NCBI GenBank assembly: GCA_030824095.1 | Contig: JAVBYK010000327.1 | Location: forward strand, 1-5,221 | Direction: 5' to 3' | Length of the DNA stretch: 5,221 nt | Source of the DNA: a bacterium | Lineage (GTDB): Bacteria > Pseudomonadota > Gammaproteobacteria > Burkholderiales > Burkholderiaceae_C | Part shown: piece after piece, positions 1 through 5,221 of the stretch | Layout of the letters: the number at the start of each line of letters is the position of its first letter | Numbering within the stretch: position 1 is the first letter of the stretch | Position numbers and translations under genes: made by a program | Notes under the pieces: model-generated | Database searches by the model: none | Told to the model about the DNA's origin: nothing | Seen by the model: only the letters and a program-made list of their open reading frames with translations

Positions 1-457
1 CATCCATGCCCAGCAGCTTGACTTCTTCCAGATCGGAATAGACCTGGCTCTTGGTTTTGGGGTCAAAAATCCGCTTGATGGTGTAGACGAAGTCCTGCGC
101 AGTCAACTCGCGCTTCTTGCCGCCAAAGGCCGGGTCGTCTGCAAAGTAGATGCCGGGCTTGACCTTGACCGTGAAGGTTTTGAAGTCATCGGCAACGACC
201 GGCATGCCCTGCGCCACATTGGGAACCACCTTGGCGGGCCGCGCCAGGTAGTCGTAGCGGTACAGCGCGTCAAACATGTTCTCGGTGGCCGTGCGCGAGT
301 AGTAATCAGAAATCTGCGCCGGGTCGAACCCGGTCTCGGCAATTTCGAACGCGTAGCGCAAAACCTTTTCGGCCTGAGTCTTGCTAGCCGTCTCTCCAAC
401 GGCGCCAAAACCCCAGCACAGCACAACCAAGGCTGCCCCTATTTTTCCTAAACCCAT
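1..457 (-). CDS. ABC transporter substrate-binding protein, family 5 (N-terminal part, runs off the left edge)
   Basis: This is the periplasmic receptor of a peptide-type ABC importer; family 5 members bind oligopeptides or similar ligands and deliver them to Dpp/Opp permeases. Only the first 152 codons are in the window and the frame is open to position 1. Residues 1-21 look like a signal peptide: a short start (MGLGK), a hydrophobic stretch at 7-20, and a plausible signal peptidase I site after AVG. The mature part begins with KVLRYAFEIAETGFDP (31-46), followed by ENMFDALYRYDYLARP (59-74), VVPNVAQGMP (77-86) and LTAQDFVYTIKRIFDP (118-133), the usual order of family 5 proteins. I chose ATG at 457 because GAGG sits 6 nt upstream; an in-frame ATG at 469 would add MRVT and has a poorer ribosome site. 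The gene is divergent from the permease genes next door, unlike the common co-directional order. The family call is firm; the ligand is unknown. Confidence 0.9.
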   Translation of the reverse strand, partial: MGLGKIGAALVVLCWGFGAVGETASKTQAEKVLRYAFEIAETGFDPAQISDYYSRTATENMFDALYRYDYLARPAKVVPNVAQGMPVVADDFKTFTVKVKPGIYFADDPAFGGKKRELTAQDFVYTIKRIFDPKTKSQVYSDLEEVKLLGMD

Positions 458-557
458 AGTCACCCTCATACAAACACCAATGCCTAAAGCAAAACGTGCA
501 AGCATAATCCGCGCCTTGTTCCGCTGCATCAGCGTTTAACCCTAGTTACCCCAATCT
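458..557. promoter_or_regulatory. Divergent intergenic region, presumed to hold promoters for both transporter halves
   Basis: These 100 bp separate the 5' ends of the receptor gene (leftward) and the permease-ATPase genes (rightward), so promoters for both must lie here or inside the genes. The stretch is more AT-rich than the coding DNA. The best -10-like hexamer is CATAAT at 503-508 on the plus strand, but no good -35 is correctly spaced from it. A perfect 5-bp inverted repeat with a 3-nt loop, CGCTG-CAT-CAGCG, lies at 522-534 and could be an operator or chance. The regulatory role is inferred from gene layout, not from a clear motif. Confidence 0.35.
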
Positions 558-1496
558 ATGCTTTCCTACATCCTGCGACGCATCTGGCAAATGCTTCCCA
601 CCCTGCTGGGGGTGATTCTGCTCATCTTCTTCCTGTTCAAACTGTTTGGGGGTGATCCGGTCGAGATCATGGCCGGTCTGAGGGCCTCGCCCGAACGGCT
701 GGCCTCGCTGCGGGCCCAACTGGGCCTGGACAAGTCCGTGCTGGAGCAGCTTTGGGTCTTTGTGCAGCAGGTCTTCACCTTCAACTGGGGCAAGAGCTGG
801 ACCACCAACGAGGCCATCTCCGATATTTTTGCCACCCGCCTGCCCGCCACGCTGACCATCATGGTCCCGATCCTGCTGCTGGAAGTGGTGTTGGCCATCG
901 GCGCAGGCCTGGCCGTGGCCTATGTGCGTGGCAGCCTGACCGACCGGGCCATCATGATCATCAGCACCGTGGCGCTGTCCGTCAGCTTCCTGGTCTACAT
1001 CATCGTCGGCCAATACCTGTTTGGTTTTGTGCTGGGCTGGTTTCCGGTGCAGGGCTGGAGCAACAGCGTCTGGAAGAACCTGGCAACCTACGCACCGCTG
1101 CCGGTGTTTCTGGCCGTGCTGGTGAGCCTGGCGCCGCAGACGCGCCTGTACCGCAGCTTCTTCCTGGACGAAATCGGCCAGGACTATGTGCGCACCGCGC
1201 GGGCCAAGGGTGTTTCGGAAAACGCCATTCTGTTCAAGCATGTGCTGCGCAACGCCATGATCCCGATCCTGACCAATGTGGCCACCGGCCTGCCGGGCGT
1301 GTTCATTGGCTCCTTCCTCATCGAAGTGTTCTTCTCCATTCCGGGCCTGGGGCGCGAGATTCTGGTGGCGGTCAACCGCAGTGACTACCCCGTGATCCAG
1401 GCGGCCACGGTCTATCTGGCCGCGCTGACGATGGTGATCAACCTGATCACCGATGTGTTGTACAAGTTTGTTGATCCAAGGGTGACGCTGAAATGA
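558..1496 (+). CDS. Peptide-type ABC transporter permease, DppB/OppB family
   Basis: This is an inner-membrane permease subunit (312 aa, the usual DppB length) that would pair with the following gene product to form the translocation channel. It opens with MLSYILRRIWQM and a membrane segment at about 10-29, typical for DppB/OppB. The periplasmic region includes GDPVEIMAG (32-40) and LRAQLGLD (51-58), family landmarks. Further membrane segments lie near 98-123, 131-158, 179-193, 234-256 and 278-301. The cytoplasmic EAA loop that docks on the ATPase is at 209-233, beginning DYVRTARAKG with the conserved Gly218. FFSIPGLGREIL (258-269) and the C-terminal YKFVDPRV (302-309) also fit. The start is well fixed: an in-frame TAG at 543-545 leaves no earlier ATG/GTG/TTG, although no clear Shine-Dalgarno sequence precedes it. 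The stop overlaps the next start (ATGA), implying translational coupling. The transported substrate is not predictable. Confidence 0.95.
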   Translation: MLSYILRRIWQMLPTLLGVILLIFFLFKLFGGDPVEIMAGLRASPERLASLRAQLGLDKSVLEQLWVFVQQVFTFNWGKSWTTNEAISDIFATRLPATLTIMVPILLLEVVLAIGAGLAVAYVRGSLTDRAIMIISTVALSVSFLVYIIVGQYLFGFVLGWFPVQGWSNSVWKNLATYAPLPVFLAVLVSLAPQTRLYRSFFLDEIGQDYVRTARAKGVSENAILFKHVLRNAMIPILTNVATGLPGVFIGSFLIEVFFSIPGLGREILVAVNRSDYPVIQAATVYLAALTMVINLITDVLYKFVDPRVTLK

Positions 1497-2551
1497 CCGC
1501 CGAAATTTTGCAATCCCTTCCCCACTCACCCGGCGTGTGGAAACAGGCCTGGCTGCGCCTGAAGACGGACCGGGTGGGCATGGTGTCGCTGTACGTGACC
1601 CTGTTTTTCATTGTGCTGGTGCTGGCAGCCCAGTTGGGCCTGGTGGCGAAAGACTGGCAGAAGGAAGTGGGTGTGCCATTTGCCGCGCCAACCCTGGTGG
1701 GCAAAATTGCCGACGGCACGCAGAACGCCATCGTGGAAACCGTGGCCGCGCCGAATGTGGACATCAGCGATGTGGACCCCCTGGCTCCGCGCTACAAGGA
1801 GTGGGACGAGCGCGCCGCCCAGTTCAAGACCGAAGTGCTGGTGAAGGCCGACACGCTGCCCTTTGGCGCCGACCAGCAGGGTCGTGACGTCTTTGCCAAG
1901 GTGATCAAGGGCGCGCAGGTGTCCATCACCGTGGGGCTGACGGCGGCCCTGTTCGCGACGCTGATCGGCACCGTTCTCGGGGCCATCGGGGGCTACTTCG
2001 GTGGGCGTGCGGGTGACTTCCTGGAATGGGTCTACAACGTGTTCACCGCCATCCCCTACATCCTGCTGGTGTTCGCGCTGGCGGCAGTGCTCAAATCCGG
2101 CCCGCTGGCGAGTACGCTGGGCAGTGGCGTCTGGACCGTGGTCATCATCCTGAGCCTGGTCGGCTGGACCGGCATCTACCGCCTGGTGCGTGCCGAGTAC
2201 ATGAAGCACCGTTCGCGCGAATACGTGCAGGCGGCCGAGGCGATTGGCGCGTCACACGCCGCACGCATGTTCAGCCACATCCTGCCCAACATCAGCCACG
2301 TGGTGCTGGTGCAGCTGAGCCTGCATGTGGTGAGCTTCATCAAGGCCGAGGTCATCCTGTCCTACCTGGGGCTGGGGGTGCCGATTGACATGGTCAGCTG
2401 GGGCACCATGCTGGCCGAGGCGCAAACCGAACTGGTGCAGGGCAAATGGTGGCAACTGGCCACCGCGACCCTGTTCATGGCTACCTTCGTCACCGCCTTC
2501 GCGCTGCTGACTGATGCCCTGCGCGATGCGCTGGACCCCAAATTGCGATAG
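1493..2551 (+). CDS. Peptide-type ABC transporter permease, DppC/OppC family
   Basis: This is the second inner-membrane permease subunit (352 aa), expected to form the channel heterodimer with the DppB-type protein. A cytoplasmic N-terminus (WKQAWLRLKTDRVGM, 16-30) leads into membrane segment 1 (about 31-52). The DppC hallmark PFGADQQGRDVF is at 123-134, followed by membrane segments near 142-170, 178-199, 213-231, 268-292 and 320-343. The EAA loop is at 243-267, starting EYVQAAEAIG with Gly252, and the family motif LSYLGLGVP is at 289-297. Between segment 1 and the GADQQGRD motif is an extended periplasmic stretch (about 52-122, with VPFAAPTLVG and DPLAPRYKEWDERA), which makes the protein longer than the usual ~300 aa of DppC; I believe this is shared by a Burkholderiales subgroup and by some YejE-like proteins. 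It overlaps the preceding gene by 4 nt. The gap to the ATPase gene holds a palindromic repeat. Confidence 0.95.
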   Translation: MTAEILQSLPHSPGVWKQAWLRLKTDRVGMVSLYVTLFFIVLVLAAQLGLVAKDWQKEVGVPFAAPTLVGKIADGTQNAIVETVAAPNVDISDVDPLAPRYKEWDERAAQFKTEVLVKADTLPFGADQQGRDVFAKVIKGAQVSITVGLTAALFATLIGTVLGAIGGYFGGRAGDFLEWVYNVFTAIPYILLVFALAAVLKSGPLASTLGSGVWTVVIILSLVGWTGIYRLVRAEYMKHRSREYVQAAEAIGASHAARMFSHILPNISHVVLVQLSLHVVSFIKAEVILSYLGLGVPIDMVSWGTMLAEAQTELVQGKWWQLATATLFMATFVTAFALLTDALRDALDPKLR

Positions 2552-2558
2552 TGATTCC

Positions 2559-2600
2559 TTGGGGTCAGACCACTTGCGCAGCAATGTGCTCTGACCCCAA
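2559..2600. repeat. REP/REPIN-like 42 bp imperfect palindrome inside the operon
   Basis: The left arm TTGGGGTCAGACCAC (2559-2573) pairs with the right arm GTGCTCTGACCCCAA (2586-2600) with a single mismatch in 15 positions. The interior continues the stem with TTGC (2574-2577) and GCAA (2581-2584) around a GCA loop, leaving one unpaired T at 2585. The GGGGTCAGA ends resemble short extragenic palindromes scattered through many proteobacterial genomes and linked to REP-associated Y1 transposases; that link is from memory. It begins 7 nt after the permease stop and ends 16 nt before the preferred ATPase start. No transposase is present. In mRNA it would fold into a strong hairpin, but there is no T-tract after it, so a full terminator is unlikely; partial attenuation or 3'-end protection of upstream mRNA is possible. 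Confidence 0.85.
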
Positions 2601-2616
2601 CTGATTGGAAAAGAAC

Positions 2617-4299
2617 ATGAACAATCTGATTAGCGTTCAAGACCTGCAAGTGTCGTTTCGCATGAGCAAGACCTCGACGGCCCAGGCCGTCAAGGGCGTG
2701 AGTTTCGACATCCCCGCCAACTCCACCGTAGCCCTGGTGGGCGAATCCGGCAGTGGCAAGAGCGTCACCGCGATGAGCATCGTGCGCCTGCTGCCCGACA
2801 ACGCCATCCTCGGTGCCGACAGCAAGATCCTCTACGACGGCCGCGACCTGCTGACCGCTTCCGTCGAAGACATGCGCGCCATGCGCGGGCGCGACATCTC
2901 GGTGGTGTTCCAGGAGCCCATGAGCTCGCTGAACCCGGTGTTCACCGTGGGCGAGCAGATTGCCGAGGTGCTGCGCATCCACATGAAGCTCAACGCCCGC
3001 CAGGCGCTGGACCGGGCGCTGGAGTTGATGACCGAGGTCGGCATCCCCAACCCCAAGGAACGCCTCAAGTCCTACCCGCATGAACTCTCCGGCGGCCAGC
3101 AGCAGCGCGTGATGATCGCCATGGCGATTGCCTGCGAGCCCAAGCTGCTGATTGCCGACGAACCCACCACCGCGCTGGACGTGACGGTGCAGCGCCAGAT
3201 CACCGACCTGATTGCCCGCCTGCAGCAGCGCAAGAAGATGAGTGTGCTGTTCATCAGCCACGACCTGGGCCTGGTGGGGGAAATCTCGGATCAGGTCATC
3301 GTCATGCGCCACGGCCTGGTGCGCGAGACGGGTGATGTGGAAACCATCTTCAACGCCCCCAAGGACACCTACACCCGCGCCCTGATCGCCTGCCGCCCCA
3401 ATCTGGACACGCGGCCCCGGCGCCTGCCGGTGATCGACGACTTCGTCAACGGCCGCCCCATCGAGACCGAACAACGTGTGACGGTGGCAGCCGGCGGTGA
3501 GCCGCTGGTCACCGTGCAGGGCCTGCGCAAGGAATACCGTTTCAAGAAGGGGCTGTTCGGCCACAGCGTATTCCCGGCGGTGCAGAAGGCCGACTTCACG
3601 CTGCACAAGGGTCGCACCCTGGGTGTGGTGGGCGAGTCCGGCTCCGGCAAGACCACCATCGGCATGATGCTCACGCGCCTGACGGCGGCCACTACCGGCA
3701 GCATCCTGTTTGAGGGCAAAGACCTGGCCACGCTCAGCGGTGACCAGATGCGCCCCTACCGCAGCCGCATCCAGATCATTTTCCAGAACCCCTACGCCAG
3801 CCTCAACCCGCGCTTCACCATCGCCCAGATCCTGATGGAGCCCATGCGCATCCACGGCATCGGCAAGGACGAAGACGACCGCGCCCGCATGGCCCTGAGC
3901 CTGCTGGAAAAGGTCGGCCTGCCGCGCGATGCGTTCGGCAAATACCCGCACGAGTTCTCCGGTGGCCAGCGCCAGCGCATCGCCATTGCGCGCTGCCTGT
4001 CCATGAAGCCGGAGATCATCGTCTGCGACGAAAGCGTGAGCGCCCTGGACGTCAGCGTGCAGGCCACGGTGCTGAACCTGCTGCTGGACCTGCAGGAGGA
4101 GTTCGGCCTGTCCTACGTCTTCATCAGCCACGACTTGGCGGTGGTCAAGTACATGGCCGACGACATGCTGGTCATGAGCAAGGGCGAGATTGTGGAGCGC
4201 GGCCTGGCCGAGGACATCTACCGCAATCCACAGCATGCCTACACCAAGCAGCTGCTGCAGGCCATCCCGCGCGGGCTGACCGGGCGGGTTGCGGCCTGA
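2617..4299 (+). CDS. Fused two-domain peptide ABC transporter ATPase (DppD-DppF type; YejF/GsiA-like layout)
   Basis: This cytoplasmic ATPase powers the importer, carrying both nucleotide-binding domains in one 560-aa chain instead of separate DppD and DppF. Domain 1: Walker A GESGSGKS (42-49), Q-loop Gln99, signature LSGGQQQR (157-164), Walker B LLIADEP (177-183), H-loop His215. Domain 2: Walker A GESGSGKT (339-346), Q-loop Gln390, signature FSGGQRQR (447-454), Walker B IIVCDES (467-473), H-loop His505. All catalytic residues are intact in both halves, so both sites should hydrolyse ATP; the CDES form is common in second domains of this family. Each domain ends with an oligopeptide-transporter C-terminal stretch (PKDTYTRALI, 248-257; NPQHAYTKQLLQAIP, 537-551). 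I prefer ATG at 2617, preceded by a GGAAAAG purine run and giving the typical MNNLISVQDLQV start; an in-frame TTG at 2605 would add MEKN. It is the last gene of the set, followed by a repeat in a convergent gap. Confidence 0.95.
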   Translation: MNNLISVQDLQVSFRMSKTSTAQAVKGVSFDIPANSTVALVGESGSGKSVTAMSIVRLLPDNAILGADSKILYDGRDLLTASVEDMRAMRGRDISVVFQEPMSSLNPVFTVGEQIAEVLRIHMKLNARQALDRALELMTEVGIPNPKERLKSYPHELSGGQQQRVMIAMAIACEPKLLIADEPTTALDVTVQRQITDLIARLQQRKKMSVLFISHDLGLVGEISDQVIVMRHGLVRETGDVETIFNAPKDTYTRALIACRPNLDTRPRRLPVIDDFVNGRPIETEQRVTVAAGGEPLVTVQGLRKEYRFKKGLFGHSVFPAVQKADFTLHKGRTLGVVGESGSGKTTIGMMLTRLTAATTGSILFEGKDLATLSGDQMRPYRSRIQIIFQNPYASLNPRFTIAQILMEPMRIHGIGKDEDDRARMALSLLEKVGLPRDAFGKYPHEFSGGQRQRIAIARCLSMKPEIIVCDESVSALDVSVQATVLNLLLDLQEEFGLSYVFISHDLAVVKYMADDMLVMSKGEIVERGLAEDIYRNPQHAYTKQLLQAIPRGLTGRVAA

Positions 4300-4316
4300 G
4301 GACGTTCTGGCGGAAT

Positions 4317-4385
4317 GATTTTTGGCAAAATCGGCCGATAGCCCTCGTGGAATATAGATAAGTAGCTATCAAATCAATAGCTACT
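4317..4385. repeat. Comamonadaceae-type intergenic repeat with two hairpins
   Basis: Two perfect inverted repeats lie in this short convergent gap. GATTTT (4317-4322) pairs with AAAATC (4327-4332) around TGGC. AGTAGCTAT (4361-4369) pairs with ATAGCTACT (4377-4385) around CAAATCA. Between them are the 8-bp palindrome TCGGCCGA (4331-4338) and an AT-rich stretch. The TAGCTATCAAATCAATAGCTA core is a sequence I recall as recurring between genes in Rhodoferax, Polaromonas and Acidovorax relatives, which supports the host assignment. The exact element boundaries are my estimate from the symmetric parts. Confidence 0.75.
4361..4385. terminator. Possible bidirectional terminator hairpin between convergent genes
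   Basis: A perfect 9-bp stem with a 7-nt loop lies 62 nt after the ATPase stop and 24 nt after the stop of the convergent minus-strand gene. Its position suits transcription ending from both sides. The stem is AT-rich (3 of 9 pairs are G/C) and neither side has a run of T, so it is not a classical intrinsic terminator. The role is inferred from position. Confidence 0.3.
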
Positions 4386-4408
4386 GGTGGAGTGCATGCG
4401 CACGTCTC

Positions 4409-5221
4409 TCAACGCGGAGCGGGATGGTAGTCCACCACCACCTGGCTGCTGGAATCCACAATCCGGCTGCCACCGCGCAGCATGCGGTCATACCGCACCA
4501 GGCGCATGGTGGTGGGCTCAATCCACAGCGTGCCGGTAAAGTGGCCGCTCATGCCATTCAGGTGGGCGAAGCCGTCAATGTCCACCTTGTAGGTCTTGAT
4601 GCGTGCTCCGGGTATCTCCAGCTCTTCCAGCGCCACCGTCTTGAAGTCCAGCGTCACACGCACGTCATACCCACCGATGCGGTTCACAAAGGCAGCACTC
4701 CAGCGCTTGCCCAGCGAAATATCGGCCGGGACCATCATGATGGGCGGGTCCTTGATGCCCGAGTCATCGCGGATCAACGCCCCCATCTGGTCGTACACCG
4801 TGGCGCCGCCATTGATTTCAACGCGGTTGTTGTCCGCAAAGCTCACACTCTGCACATTGCGCTGCACGATCCCGGTCAGCAGATCAGTGGTCAGCAGGGT
4901 GTACTGATCGCCCTTGGCAAAACGATTGGTGCCGCTGACCAGCGTGGCAATGCCATCGCGTCGGCGCTGCGCCACCAGCAGTGGCCGCTGCAACTGGTCC
5001 GCACGGAACTGCGCCATTTCGCTGATGAACCCATTGGGGTAGCGCTGCAGGAAGCCAAAGAAGTCTGCGGCCCGCTGTGACGTCTTGATGCGATTCCATT
5101 CCACTCGTTCGGCTTCATAACGCTGCTGCCGCAGGCTGGCGTTCTCGGGTTCGGCTTTGGCGAAACCCGTATCAAAGCTGAATGCTTCGTCCAGATTGGA
5201 GCTGTCCGACGGGATCTGGCG
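4409..5221 (-). CDS. Uncharacterised protein, C-terminal part (N-terminus beyond the right edge); possibly the tail of a multidomain caspase-like protein
   Basis: I cannot name this protein. The frame is open from the right edge to a TGA at 4411-4409, giving 270 visible residues; the GTG at 5104 is probably internal because the frame continues upstream without a stop. Visible residues 1-40 are a polar, charged linker. Residues 42-64 hold a W-x2-I-x2-S...A-x-F...L-x-x-YPNG pattern, which I recall from helical segments in Burkholderiales caspase-like and Sel1/TPR multidomain proteins. From about 80 on the sequence alternates as in beta strands, and 165-250 (ISLGKRW, then ELEIPGARIKTYKV, TGTLWIEP, RLVRYDRM) resembles the layout of TapB/DUF3108-like beta domains: a GK-x-W strand, a P-x-G/A turn, and a T-x-W-x-x-P strand. 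These links are weak inference. It converges on the transporter genes and has no evident functional tie to them. No membrane segment is visible in this part. Confidence 0.75.
   Translation of the reverse strand, partial: RQIPSDSSNLDEAFSFDTGFAKAEPENASLRQQRYEAERVEWNRIKTSQRAADFFGFLQRYPNGFISEMAQFRADQLQRPLLVAQRRRDGIATLVSGTNRFAKGDQYTLLTTDLLTGIVQRNVQSVSFADNNRVEINGGATVYDQMGALIRDDSGIKDPPIMMVPADISLGKRWSAAFVNRIGGYDVRVTLDFKTVALEELEIPGARIKTYKVDIDGFAHLNGMSGHFTGTLWIEPTTMRLVRYDRMLRGGSRIVDSSSQVVVDYHPAPR

Noticed and set aside
103..426. 107-codon minus-strand frame overlapping the receptor gene
   Set aside because: It is Arg/Thr/Pro-rich and out of frame with the clear family 5 receptor, whose reading frame is open from 457 to the window edge.
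397..457. Possible lipoprotein signal at the receptor N-terminus (Cys14)
   Set aside because: The residues before the cysteine (VVL) do not fit a lipobox, which needs a small residue at -1, and the hydrophobic stretch continues past it.
503..508. CATAAT as a confident sigma-70 -10 box
   Set aside because: No matching -35 hexamer lies 16-18 bp upstream, so it is kept only as a candidate within the control region.
546..1529. 327-codon open frame on the minus strand opposite the first permease
   Set aside because: The composition is His/Gln/Asp/Gly-rich and low in hydrophobic structure, and it spans the divergent control region; the plus strand encodes a clear DppB-type permease.
2532..2542. 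TGGACCCCAAA near the permease stop as a third copy of the palindrome arm
   Set aside because: It encodes the conserved C-terminal LDPK residues and matches only about 8 bases, so chance is sufficient.
2362..4236. Long 624-codon open frame on the minus strand opposite the ATPase
   Set aside because: Its translation is dominated by His, Gln, Asp, Val and Ala with no domain, as expected opposite a GC-rich gene; the plus strand has complete, intact ATPase motifs.
4424..5080. 218-codon open frame on the plus strand opposite the right-hand gene
   Set aside because: It is His- and Gln-rich without recognisable motifs, while the minus frame stays open to the window edge and has a normal protein composition with plausible domains.

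Overview
The window looks like chromosomal DNA of a betaproteobacterium, most likely family Comamonadaceae (Rhodoferax, Polaromonas or Acidovorax relatives). This rests on high GC with strong G/C third-position bias, the Burkholderiales style of the transporter proteins, and an intergenic repeat carrying the AGTAGCTAT/ATAGCTACT hairpin that I recall as common between Comamonadaceae genes. The genus is an inference.

Most of the window is one peptide-type (Dpp/Opp) ABC importer locus. At the left edge, on the minus strand, is the first 152 codons of a family 5 extracellular solute-binding protein (1-457, running out of the window). About 100 bp away and divergent from it, on the plus strand, are a DppB-type permease (558-1496), a DppC-type permease (1493-2551, overlapping the first by ATGA) and a fused two-domain ATPase of the DppD-DppF/YejF/GsiA layout (2617-4299). 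Together these would make a complete importer: periplasmic receptor, permease heterodimer, and one polypeptide supplying both ATPase sites. The substrate cannot be read from the sequence; oligopeptides are the default family expectation.

The operon is interrupted between the second permease and the ATPase by a 42 bp imperfect palindrome (2559-2600) resembling REP/REPIN elements with GGGGTCAGA termini. After the ATPase, a 109 bp convergent gap (4300-4408) holds the Comamonadaceae-type repeat with two hairpins, which may end transcription from both sides.

The right end (4409-5221, minus strand) is the C-terminal 270 residues of a protein I do not recognise by name. It has a short W...YPNG helical repeat-like segment followed by a beta-rich C-terminal domain; its N-terminus lies outside the window. 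No RNA genes, CRISPR arrays, complete mobile elements or phage genes are visible. I do not see a convincing undescribed system; the points most worth a second look are the two repeats, the divergent receptor gene and the uncharacterised right-hand protein.
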